Shown here: piece by piece, positions 45,017 through 53,842 of the stretch
Position numbering within the stretch: the first letter of the stretch is position 1
How the letters are laid out: each line of letters starts with the position of its first letter
Source of the DNA: Syntrophobacter fumaroxidans MPOB
GTDB lineage: Bacteria > Desulfobacterota > Syntrophobacteria > Syntrophobacterales > Syntrophobacteraceae
Length of the DNA stretch: 64,000 bases
NCBI RefSeq assembly: GCF_000014965.1
Contig: NC_008554.1
Coordinates: forward strand, 3,708,001-3,772,000
Direction of reading: 5' to 3'
Position numbers and translations under genes: made by a program
Notes under the pieces: generated by a model
What the model was told of the DNA's origin: nothing
The model's database searches: none
Seen by the model: the letters and a program-made list of their open reading frames with translations, nothing else

Positions 45017-47386
45017 TCACCAGCCCACATAAACCCCGCGGTTTTTCAGGGTTTCAACGTCCTTGCAGTCCTTGACGTCTCCTTTCGCCGGGTCGCAGTT
45101 GTGGCTCAGACCGGTATCGCGCAGCCAGACGTAATCGTTCATGCCCAACCCGGGATTGTCCACCAGCGGCTGGATGTCCTCGACCTCGGTGGAATCGAGG
45201 TTCACGCTTCCGATGTCGTGGAGGAACGCAAGATCGGATATATCCGCGACCGGGTTGCGGGCGAGACTCAACACCACGAGGTTGGACAGGGATTGCAGTC
45301 CTGCGGCCGTCGAGACCCGGTTGTCGGAGGCGTGAAGGTTGAGCAGGCCGGTCAACATGAAAAGCGGTTCCAGGCTTTGGATGAGGTTGCCGCTCAAATT
45401 CAGTTCCTTCAGCTTCGCCAGGCCGGAGAGGGGGCTGATGTTACCGATTCGGTTCTGGTCGAGGCTGAGATAGGTGAGATCGATCAGATTTTCGAGCGTT
45501 TCCACCGACTGAATCCGGTTGCGGCCCAGGTCGAGTACAATCAGCTTCTTGCACCACTGGATAGGCCAGATGTCAATTAATTGGTTGTCGTATAGCTCGA
45601 GGCTCTTCAACTCATCCAGGAACCGAAGCGGCCGCAGGTTCGCCACTTGATTGCGGGTCAGGTTGAGTTGAGTGATTTTCCTGAGGCGGGCCAGGGGTGC
45701 GACGTCCGCTATGAGATGATTCGGGAGCTGCAGCGATTGAAGGTTGCCGCAATACTCGAGACCCGAGAGATTGCTGATCTTGCCGTCGTAGCCCCAGTCG
45801 TCGATCGACTCCAACCGGATCAGGTCGCTCTTCAGAATGGGCCCCGTGGGTTTTCCGATCGCTTTCCTGACGATGGACCTGAGCACGGGGTCGGGAAACG
45901 CGACCGGCAGGTCCCCGTTATAAACGAGGGTGTAGTCGCCGCCGAACATCAAGGCCATCACGACGACCGCCACTTGGTCCCATTCGTTCTCGGCAAGCTT
46001 CTTATGGATGCTGAAGCTCGAGCCCTCCCCGTTATACGCGGCCACGCCCAGGTTGTCTTTCGTGCCCAGCACATAGTAGCGAAAAACGCCGCTCTCCGAT
46101 CCTTTGAGCTTGAAGGTGAATTCCGTAACGGAGGGGTCCAGCGGGAAAACATAGTAGTGGGCGCCGAAGGCTTGCAGCGTTCCGCCGGCATTGACGGTGA
46201 TCGTGAACCTGGTTACCGGTTTCATCCAGTTCTTGTCGACATGCCTCAAGGGGCCGTACTCGCGCCCGCAATTGAGGCCCGGCTCATCGTCCTCTTCGTA
46301 CTCGTACCTGGGGGGAGCGTTCGCGGTGTCCTTGACATAATTGGCCTTCATCCACTGGGTCAGAAATTCTTCGAAGTTCAGGCCCAGCCTCCTGGCGGTC
46401 ACCAGGTCGAGCGACTCCATGGGACCGTGTTCCTTGTAATTGGCCCACAACTGCCGGATTGCACTCCACCCGGCCCGCTCCGCCAGGTAAACCCACAGGT
46501 GGCAGGCGTCATAGGCGCGAGTCGTCAGGTCGACGTTTGGTGTGGACAGTCCCCTGTTCATCCAGCGCATGTAAGCATGCTCCTGAGGATAGGCGTATTT
46601 CTGGGACCAGGTGGCCGACCCTTCCAGCAGCCACCTGGTGGATGATTCCCCGTGCCATCCGTAAGAGAACTGTACGCGGTGGAATAATTCATGAGCGCAG
46701 ATTTCCTTCCGGAAACATTCGTCTTTCATCCCCCAGGGAGCGAGCTGGATCACCGGGCTGTCGGGGCTGGTCATGCCTCCCACCGAACCGGGGAGAGGCC
46801 TTATGAGGATATCGATCATCCGGCGGCCGACCGGATCGATTGTCGAGATGTAGTTCAGCGGAGTCCTGAAATCTCGGGAATACCTGTACCAGAGACGGTT
46901 CAGGATCTCGGCGGCGGCTTCAACATCCCGCAACGTCACGTTATATTTCGGGTCGGGATGGTTGTCCCGGTAGTAGAACCTGAAGTGCTTCCTGGTCGCC
47001 TGCTTGTAAGGGACTGCGTCTTCCCGTTCGATGATCCGCCGGACGGTTTCGCGGGCGGCTTCCGATATGGCGGGGTTTTTCAGGGCGGTGAGCAGCAGTT
47101 GCAGGTCGTAGGAGCCGCAGAGCTCCAACCCCTGCTGCCGCACCTCGAGAAGCGCCTCCTGTTCGGGATCGTGGAACAGGCGCCGGGCGAGCGCCAGGAC
47201 ATCCTCGTCGGTCCTCGGTAGTTCTTTGTTGTCGCCGTAGGCCTGCTCGAACTCGATGAAGGACAGCGGTTCCCCGATGTCAACGATGCCCGGCGCGCGC
47301 GAAACGGTTTCCTGGGCCGGGGCGGACCCCGGCACGGAGACAAGAAGGACCAGGACGAACAAGAAGGCTCTCACTCCCATCGCCAT
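45017..47386 (-). CDS. secreted zinc metalloprotease with leucine-rich repeats (copy 2)
   Basis: Identical in all 789 residues to the protein encoded at 266-2635: signal peptide, HELFH zinc site at 232-236, E255 as possible third ligand, and about nine C-terminal leucine-rich repeats. The upstream 300 bases are identical too, so both copies should be expressed alike. Here the 3' flank is fully visible: the bulged hairpin (44886-44941), then the left edge of the repeat. Confidence 0.8.
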   Translation of the reverse strand: MAMGVRAFLFVLVLLVSVPGSAPAQETVSRAPGIVDIGEPLSFIEFEQAYGDNKELPRTDEDVLALARRLFHDPEQEALLEVRQQGLELCGSYDLQLLLTALKNPAISEAARETVRRIIEREDAVPYKQATRKHFRFYYRDNHPDPKYNVTLRDVEAAAEILNRLWYRYSRDFRTPLNYISTIDPVGRRMIDILIRPLPGSVGGMTSPDSPVIQLAPWGMKDECFRKEICAHELFHRVQFSYGWHGESSTRWLLEGSATWSQKYAYPQEHAYMRWMNRGLSTPNVDLTTRAYDACHLWVYLAERAGWSAIRQLWANYKEHGPMESLDLVTARRLGLNFEEFLTQWMKANYVKDTANAPPRYEYEEDDEPGLNCGREYGPLRHVDKNWMKPVTRFTITVNAGGTLQAFGAHYYVFPLDPSVTEFTFKLKGSESGVFRYYVLGTKDNLGVAAYNGEGSSFSIHKKLAENEWDQVAVVVMALMFGGDYTLVYNGDLPVAFPDPVLRSIVRKAIGKPTGPILKSDLIRLESIDDWGYDGKISNLSGLEYCGNLQSLQLPNHLIADVAPLARLRKITQLNLTRNQVANLRPLRFLDELKSLELYDNQLIDIWPIQWCKKLIVLDLGRNRIQSVETLENLIDLTYLSLDQNRIGNISPLSGLAKLKELNLSGNLIQSLEPLFMLTGLLNLHASDNRVSTAAGLQSLSNLVVLSLARNPVADISDLAFLHDIGSVNLDSTEVEDIQPLVDNPGLGMNDYVWLRDTGLSHNCDPAKGDVKDCKDVETLKNRGVYVGW

Positions 47387-47698
47387 CGCGGAGCTCCTTT
47401 CAACGCCGCAGCACGAAAATGGGCTGAAGAGAGGACCGGGTCAGCCACCCGCCGGCTGCCTGAGCACTTATAAAGGATTCGCATGTTTTCTAATAATGGA
47501 TATGATTTACTAAACCGTAGTGAGTTTCAGAAACGATGTCAAACGGAATTGCAGCGCACCACGGAAATGTTTCCCGCCTCGATCCGCCGGGATTGATCCG
47601 CACGGATGCGCGCTGCCTGTCGAATCCCGAATGAGAGCAGTCGCGGGTGCCTTACGGGCGGACGTGGGGGAGCGCGGGCAACGATGAGCCCGCCGGGG

Positions 47699-48730
47699 TC
47701 ACTCGTCCTTGCCCGAGTAGGCCTCCGTGGTGACCTTCCCCTGGAAGATCCGATGCTTGTAGCCGGTGTAGACCAGAATGACGGGGAGCAGAACCGACGT
47801 CACCTGGAGCATGAATTCGAGGGTGTCCTTGGAAGCGGCCGCGGCGTGGACGGTGACGGCGGAAGAGACCACGTTGGGGATCATGTCGGGGTACATGCCC
47901 AGAGAGAGTCCTATGAAGGAAAACAGGATGATCCCGGCGTTGCAGAGCAGAGGGGCGAGCTCGCGCTTCCTCCGGAGGCTCACGAACAGCATGACGAAGC
48001 AAAAGGCGGCGAGCACCGGGAATACCGCGATGTAGTATGCTTCCGGAAGCGTCGTAAGCTTGCGGACCATCTGCGGATATTTCGCTGCCGTGAAGAGGTG
48101 CACCAGGATGGAGATTCCGAGGGTCATCAGGGAAGCCGCGAAAGAGGTGCGGTAGCTTCTCGCCTGGATCGGTCCGGCGGTTTTGAACACCAGGAAGTTG
48201 GAACCCAGCATGACGTAGCCGCACAGCACGCCGAGAGCGACGAGGCAGGAAAAGGGGTTGGCCCAGCCCAGCACGCTGCCTTTGAAAACTCCCTCCCGGA
48301 CGTCGAGGCCGCCCAGCAGCCCGCCCAAAGCAAACCCTTGGGAGAGGGTCACGATCAGGCTTCCCACCCCGAAACACCTGCTCCAGACGGCGGGATGCCT
48401 CGAATTCTCGCGGAACTCGAACGACACGCCCCTGAAGACCAGCCCGAAGATCATGCAGAGGATCGGTACGTAGAGTGCCGAAAGGAGCACGCCATAGAAA
48501 AGCGGGAAAGCGCCGAAGAGCATTCCCCCCAGCAGAACCAGCCAGGTCTGGTTGTCGTGCCAGATGCTCCCGATGGACCCCATGATGAGCCCCCGTTCGC
48601 GTTCGTCGGTCGCGGCGAGCGAGAGGATGCCGACCCCGAGGTCGGCCCCGTCGCTGATGGCGTAGTAGAGCAGGAAAAAACCGATGATGGCCAGCCATAT
48701 TTCCGGAAGGTGAGACTCTATCGCTCCCAT
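47699..48730 (-). CDS. cydB: cytochrome bd quinol oxidase subunit II (copy 2)
   Basis: Identical to the 343-residue CydB of copy 1, with the SDGADLGVG signature at residues 26-34 and the AAGGAA ribosome site. It follows the second cydA by 82 bases. A second identical oxidase gene pair would raise gene dosage and not add a new isoenzyme. Confidence 0.95.
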   Translation of the reverse strand: MGAIESHLPEIWLAIIGFFLLYYAISDGADLGVGILSLAATDERERGLIMGSIGSIWHDNQTWLVLLGGMLFGAFPLFYGVLLSALYVPILCMIFGLVFRGVSFEFRENSRHPAVWSRCFGVGSLIVTLSQGFALGGLLGGLDVREGVFKGSVLGWANPFSCLVALGVLCGYVMLGSNFLVFKTAGPIQARSYRTSFAASLMTLGISILVHLFTAAKYPQMVRKLTTLPEAYYIAVFPVLAAFCFVMLFVSLRRKRELAPLLCNAGIILFSFIGLSLGMYPDMIPNVVSSAVTVHAAAASKDTLEFMLQVTSVLLPVILVYTGYKHRIFQGKVTTEAYSGKDE

Positions 48731-48812
48731 ATTCAAGTTCCTTCGGTCGGCGCGGAATGATGATTTGCTGCTTTCTATTCGGCCTATTCCGGTCGGTTCA
48801 CTTGTTTTCGGC

Positions 48813-50162
48813 TCAGCCGGCGTGGGTGTCCGGCCCCTTGACGATGATTCTGCGCGCAAATCCCATGAACAGGATGAAGAGCAGCGGGTAAAGAATGGCG
48901 AACGTGAGCAGCGAGGTCCCGACCGTCGCGGCGGGGATCATGGTGGCGGCATCCGAGGTGCGCAGTAGATTGTACAGAATCCAGGGCTGCCGCCCGATTT
49001 CCCGGGTTATCCATCCGGTTTCCATGGCCAGGTAGCTCAGAGGCACTGCCCCGATCCATGAATAGAGCAGCCATTTGCGGGTGGGCAGGCGATCCGGGGT
49101 GAGGTCTCCCCGTTTCCACGCCCAAAGTGTCCAGATCACGAGGAAGAAGAGCAGGAAGCCTATCCCCACCATCACTCGGAAGGCATAGAAGAGCGGCGTC
49201 ACCGGTGGCTGGTCGCTGCGGGGGAATTCTTTCAGCCCTTTTACCGGACCGGTCCAACTGTGGGTCACGAGCAGGCTCAAGCCGTTGGGGATACCGATAG
49301 CCCAGTCGTTCTTCTGTTCTTCCTGGTTGGGCCACGCAATCAGCAGTTCCGGGGCTCCCCGCCCCGGCGGGTTGGTCTCCCAGTGGGCTTCAATGGCTGC
49401 AAGCTTGGCTGGCTGATGGTGGAAAACGGCGATGCCCGAACCGTCCCCGAGGAGGATCTGCAGCGGTGCGACGAGAACCGCCGCGACGACGGCGATCTTG
49501 AAGGATTGCAGGAAGAACGCCGCATGGCGCCTCTTGAGGATATACCAGGCGCTGAGCCCACCCACCACGAAGAGCGAAACCTCCAGGCAGGCCACCCACA
49601 TGTGGGACACGCCCCAGGGCATGTCCGGGTTGAAGATGGCGTCAAGTCTGCTGGTGATGATGAAACGCCCGTTCTCGAATACCCCGCCGGTCGGAGTCTG
49701 CATCCAGGAGTTGGCGACCATGATCCAGAAAGCGGAAAGAGAGCCGCCGAGGGCCACCATCGAGGTCGCGAACAGGTGCATGCCCGGCGAAACCCGCTTC
49801 CAGCCGAACACCATGACCCCAAGGAAGGTCGCTTCGAGCATGAACGCCATGGCGGCCTCGAACCCGAGCATGTGCCCGAAGAAGTCTCCGCCCGCGACGG
49901 AAAAAGGGCTCCAGTTCGTGCCGAACTGGAATTCCATGGGGATTCCCGAGACCACGCCGATGCTGAAGTTGAGCAGAAAAAGCTTGGTCCAGAAACGGCA
50001 ATGATCGTAATAGCGTTTGTCGCCGGTCTTGAGGTAGAGGGCCTCCATCAGCACCAGGAAAATGCTGAGGCCCACGGTCAGAACCGGCCACAGAATGTGG
50101 AAATGGGCCGTTACCGCAAACTGGATGCGGGACAAAGTGACGTGATCGAAAAGGGTGTCCAT
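48813..50162 (-). CDS. cydA: cytochrome bd quinol oxidase subunit I (copy 2)
   Basis: Identical to the 449-residue short-Q-loop CydA of copy 1, including H20, METGW and GRQPW. Its upstream region, shared with murI, is inside the repeat, so regulation should be the same as for copy 1. Confidence 0.96.
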   Translation of the reverse strand: MDTLFDHVTLSRIQFAVTAHFHILWPVLTVGLSIFLVLMEALYLKTGDKRYYDHCRFWTKLFLLNFSIGVVSGIPMEFQFGTNWSPFSVAGGDFFGHMLGFEAAMAFMLEATFLGVMVFGWKRVSPGMHLFATSMVALGGSLSAFWIMVANSWMQTPTGGVFENGRFIITSRLDAIFNPDMPWGVSHMWVACLEVSLFVVGGLSAWYILKRRHAAFFLQSFKIAVVAAVLVAPLQILLGDGSGIAVFHHQPAKLAAIEAHWETNPPGRGAPELLIAWPNQEEQKNDWAIGIPNGLSLLVTHSWTGPVKGLKEFPRSDQPPVTPLFYAFRVMVGIGFLLFFLVIWTLWAWKRGDLTPDRLPTRKWLLYSWIGAVPLSYLAMETGWITREIGRQPWILYNLLRTSDAATMIPAATVGTSLLTFAILYPLLFILFMGFARRIIVKGPDTHAG

Positions 50163-50539
50163 ACGATTTCGAGTCTCCCGATGAAACGGGTATGTCCGCC
50201 CGTCCCGCATCACTGAACCAGGGACGGCAGGGTGGATGAATTCCGGCCGGGCCGCGTTGCAGCCCCGCGTACCGGCCCGGCCTGCCCGGAGGGCCGCGCC
50301 GCGTCCCGGGAGGACGAGGCGCCGAGGGTACGCGATCTTGAGAAATTAGCAAATGCGTCCTCAAGTTAAAGCTGATATGATAAAAATGCTAGCCCGCGCT
50401 CCGCTCGGGCATGGTTTTCCGGCGCGTTTCGGCAACCGAGGGCCATGTAGCGTGTATCGCCCGACGCTGCCTGAGCCGCGTCGAAAATGCCGTCAGGCCC
50501 GGTCGTTCGCGGTGAACCTTCGCATGCGTGTGCCATGAC

Positions 50540-51355
50540 ATGAATTTTGTGAAACCGGATTCCAACAGCGCCATAGGTGTTTTCGACTCGGGAATCGGCG
50601 GGTTGACCGTCGTTCGGGCCTTGATGGAAAGGCTCCCGTTCGAGAGTATCATCTACTTCGGGGATACGGCCCGGGTGCCTTACGGGGTGAAATCCGTCGA
50701 CACCATATCGAAGTTTGCCGGGGAGATCACCGAGTTTTTGCTCCGGCAGCAGGTGAAGCTGCTGATCGTCGCCTGCAACACCATGGCGGCCGTGGCCCGC
50801 GAGGTCATCGTGGGGCTCTCGCCCGTTCCGGTCCTGGACGTCATCGATGCCGGCGCGAGCAGCGCGGTCGAGGCAACTCGGGCCAGGTACGTGGGCGTCA
50901 TCGGGACTCCCGCCACGATCAACAGCAACGCCTACGCGCGGGCGATCCACCGCCATGATGCCGGAATTCGCATATTCTCGCAGGCGTGCCCCCTCTTCGT
51001 GCCGCTCGTGGAAGAAGGGTGGCTCGATCACCCGGTAACGCGGCTGACCGCGCGGGAATACCTGCGCCCCGTAACCACTCACCAGATCGATACGCTGGTC
51101 CTGGGCTGTACGCACTATCCTCTGCTCAAACCCCTCCTGCAGAAAGTGGTGGGAAAGGACATCCATTTGGTCGACTCGGCCGAGGCCATGGCCGAGCGGA
51201 CCGCCGCGGTGCTCACTGAAATGGATCTGTGGAATCGAAGTGCTTCCCCCCCGGATTACCGCTTCTTTGTCAGCGATGTGCCCTTGCGCTTCCAGGGGAT
51301 CGGCGAGCGGTTCCTTGGAAGGAGCCTGCCCAAGGTGCAGGTCGTGAAATGGTGA
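50540..51355 (+). CDS. murI: glutamate racemase (copy 2)
   Basis: Identical to the 271-residue MurI of copy 1, with D16, C79, C190 and H192 intact. Both copies are complete, so neither is a pseudogene; gene conversion or a very recent duplication is needed to explain the identity. Confidence 0.95.
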   Translation: MNFVKPDSNSAIGVFDSGIGGLTVVRALMERLPFESIIYFGDTARVPYGVKSVDTISKFAGEITEFLLRQQVKLLIVACNTMAAVAREVIVGLSPVPVLDVIDAGASSAVEATRARYVGVIGTPATINSNAYARAIHRHDAGIRIFSQACPLFVPLVEEGWLDHPVTRLTAREYLRPVTTHQIDTLVLGCTHYPLLKPLLQKVVGKDIHLVDSAEAMAERTAAVLTEMDLWNRSASPPDYRFFVSDVPLRFQGIGERFLGRSLPKVQVVKW

Positions 51356-51536
51356 AGGCTGCCCCGAATCCGCTTCTCATCAGCGACTGAAAGCGCTTTC
51401 CCGCCGGTTCCCGAGGGGCGCCGCCGCATGCGCACGCGGGCTGTAGCCCCGGGGGACGGGGGAATCTCTGCCTCGGTTTCCTGCCGCGTGTCAAAGCCGC
51501 CGTTTTCGATGCAACTCCTCATGAATCGACGGAAAA

Positions 51537-52514
51537 CTAACGGCTGAAATGCAGCACGGCCTGATGGACTCCCTGCACGACCATGGCCATGCGTTTGTAG
51601 TCGAGGGTGTCGGCCGTGTCGCCGGCAGTGTGGTAGCTTGCGTTGCGGTAGAAGGCCGTATCGGTGATCATGACCGCTTTCCAGCCCTCGCGCCAGTAAT
51701 TGCGATGGTCGGAGAAATCGATCCCGGGGACGATCGCCGGGGCGTTTATGGAATGAACGGGCAGAGGGGAGACGCCCCGCATGGCTCTCTTGACCCGGCG
51801 CACCACGTCGGTTTGGTCCATTTTGCCCACGACGGCGATGAAATCTCCCCGGCTCGGGTAGAAAGCTTTGAGCAGGATGAATGGAAATTTCTGACTCCCT
51901 TGCCGGTCGTTGAAGAAACCGATCGCCTCAAGGCAGATCATGATGCGAACCGATCGGTTCCGCGCCTTCAGTGAAGACGCATGGACGGCGCTGCCCATAT
52001 GCGGCGTTCCGTAATAGGGAGGTTCCTCCAGGCTGTAGGCGACGAGTTCAACGAGGGTGTTCAAGGAGCTCTTACGGAGCAGATGTGCCAGTTCGATCAG
52101 TCCCGCCACGGCGCCGGCGTTGTCGTCGGCGCCCGGCCATTCCTCAAAAGCGTCGTAATGTGCGCCGACAACGATTCTGTCCTGCGTTTCCGGTCCGAAG
52201 CAGGCGATTACGTTGCGATACGTCGATCCATCGACTTGAAACGGCTGTTCGACGACCCGGCCTCCCGCTTTATCGAATTCGTCCCGAACGTAGGCCGCCG
52301 CCCGGTCCAGGTTTTCGGGATGGCCCGCATCCCGCGGCACAAAAGTTTCCGAAAGCATCCGCGTGTGCCGTTCGAGGCGTGCGGGATCAATGGATGCCGG
52401 GAGGTTTTCAGCCGACGTGCGCCAGGTCGGCTGGGTGAGCACAAACCACAATATCGCCACTGAGACGAGCACCGAGACCGCGGTCAACACGATAATCCTC
52501 CACAGGAATCGCAT
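51537..52514 (-). CDS. membrane-anchored M28-family aminopeptidase-like protein (copy 2)
   Basis: Identical to the 325-residue protein of copy 1, with the same HYD, ADDNAG and EE zinc-site motifs. The repeat ends 143 bases upstream of its start. Here the gene lies 261 bases downstream of an mgtC-family gene on the same strand and could receive read-through from it, which copy 1 cannot. Confidence 0.85.
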   Translation of the reverse strand: MRFLWRIIVLTAVSVLVSVAILWFVLTQPTWRTSAENLPASIDPARLERHTRMLSETFVPRDAGHPENLDRAAAYVRDEFDKAGGRVVEQPFQVDGSTYRNVIACFGPETQDRIVVGAHYDAFEEWPGADDNAGAVAGLIELAHLLRKSSLNTLVELVAYSLEEPPYYGTPHMGSAVHASSLKARNRSVRIMICLEAIGFFNDRQGSQKFPFILLKAFYPSRGDFIAVVGKMDQTDVVRRVKRAMRGVSPLPVHSINAPAIVPGIDFSDHRNYWREGWKAVMITDTAFYRNASYHTAGDTADTLDYKRMAMVVQGVHQAVLHFSR

Positions 52515-52710
52515 CCCTTGTTCCTTGTTCGCTTTTCGTGAACAGGATGATCTCCGGTCCGGAAAACCTTGCGTGCAAGTCCGGAGCGGCGGCCGGTATC
52601 CGGCCATCCCTCGCCCGTTCCGGCTCATGACGGTCCGAAGACAATTTCAGCCCGGTCCCGGCATGATGAATCCGTGCCCGGTCCGCCGTTGCAGGCGGCT
52701 CATGGCGTTT

Positions 52711-52737
52711 CCCCGATACAACAGCCCCGTATCGGGG
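52711..52737. other. hairpin between mgtC and the M28 gene
   Basis: CCCCGATAC (52711-52719) pairs perfectly with GTATCGGGG (52729-52737) around a nine-base loop. It lies 39 bases after the mgtC stop and just outside the repeat. Without a T-run it may slow or stabilise the end of the mgtC transcript. Confidence 0.5.
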
Positions 52738-52775
52738 AAAACGATCGAGCACCACGCAATCTCCGGGGTGTCACT

Positions 52776-53495
52776 TCAGGGAACGTCGCTCTCTTCCCAG
52801 GCGATTTCCTTCAGCCCGGGAATATCGGCGGTGAGACGACCGATGATCTTTCCCCAGGGATGATGTTCCTTACTGCGCAGGCGAATCCGGTAGGTCACGG
52901 AGTCGGTGGAGAGATGGGAGCTGTAGTTGATGAAACGGATGTCGATCCCCGGGTGTTCGCCGAGAATCTTGCGGATGCGCGTCAATGGTTTTTCGGAGCT
53001 GATACACGAAATGGTCAGCACGGTGTAGACGTCATGGGCGACGAAAACTTTGAGGAACCGAAGGTTATAGAGGATGAACAAACTGATGAAAGTCGTATAG
53101 ATCGCGGGCAGCAGGTAGCCGGCGCCGATCGCCAGGCCTATGCCCGTGTTGAGCCAGAGCCCTGCCGCGGTGGTCAGGCCGCGCACTGTGCCGCGCCCTT
53201 TGATGATGGCCCCGGCGCCCAGAAAACCCATGCCTGAAATCGCATAGGACGCGATTCTGCCGGGGTCGATCCGAACGATGGAATTTGCATCGAGCCTCCA
53301 GAACAGTTCCTCCATGTGCAGGGAAAGCATCATCATCAGGCACGATCCCACGCAAATCATCAGGTTTGTTCTTAGACCCGCGGACTGTCCATGGGATTCC
53401 CGCTCGAAACCCACGGCGGCGCCGAGCAGAGCGGCCAGGGTCAATTTGCCGATCATTTCCAAGGCCGGGATGAAGTCGAATGCAAACGTGTCCAC
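52776..53495 (-). CDS. MgtC/SapB family membrane protein
   Basis: The 239-residue product has about five membrane helices and the MgtC core: LAALLGAAVGFERE, GLRTNLMICVGSC, GMGFLGAGAIIK, VRGLTTAAGLW. A C-terminal soluble ACT-like domain follows (YTVLTISCIS onward). Family members act in Mg2+ stress or regulate membrane transport proteins. The GTG start was chosen on length and a GGTGGG site upstream; a longer ATG start at 53564 adds a basic tail. Confidence 0.88.
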   Translation of the reverse strand: MDTFAFDFIPALEMIGKLTLAALLGAAVGFERESHGQSAGLRTNLMICVGSCLMMMLSLHMEELFWRLDANSIVRIDPGRIASYAISGMGFLGAGAIIKGRGTVRGLTTAAGLWLNTGIGLAIGAGYLLPAIYTTFISLFILYNLRFLKVFVAHDVYTVLTISCISSEKPLTRIRKILGEHPGIDIRFINYSSHLSTDSVTYRIRLRSKEHHPWGKIIGRLTADIPGLKEIAWEESDVP

Positions 53496-53842
53496 AGTTG
53501 CCCACCGATGTGAGAGACCGCCGCTTGACCGCCGTCGGGCGGCCGTGCCGTCTTGCCGCTTCAAGCCGTTGATGTTGCGGTTGCCCGCAGGATACTCAAC
53601 CCCGGGCGCGAAATCATCTCCTTTTTACGGCGGTCCCATGACACGAACGCCGCGCCTCCGCCGGGCATTCCGCGAGCCGGGGTCATGCCGTTTTGTCGGC
53701 AAGAGCTTATAATAGAAGTGAGAGATGGTCTTTCCCGCGGCCCGGGGCTGGTTGAAATGGCTTTCCTGAAAGTTTATATTACCGGGGTCACCGGGCGCGA
53801 AGACGGCTTCCTCGTAGAGAAACTCTTCGGAAGGATACTCCT
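53496..53842. other. divergent mgtC / clpX-like intergenic region
   Basis: A perfect -10 hexamer TATAAT at 53708-53713 on the plus strand, 130 bases before the AAA+ gene, is a likely promoter element; its -35 is weak. No other feature is clear in these 347 bases. Confidence 0.5.

Larger units (their letters stand above)
44753..52657. repeat. 7.9-kb direct repeat, copy 2
   Basis: Second copy of the block at 1-7906. One base is missing near 44769 relative to copy 1; otherwise the encoded proteins are all identical. Identity ends after 52657 in the shared bases CCCGGTC. The right flank here leads to an mgtC-family gene on the same strand as the M28 gene, unlike copy 1. The left flank is unrelated intergenic DNA. 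Confidence 0.97.
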
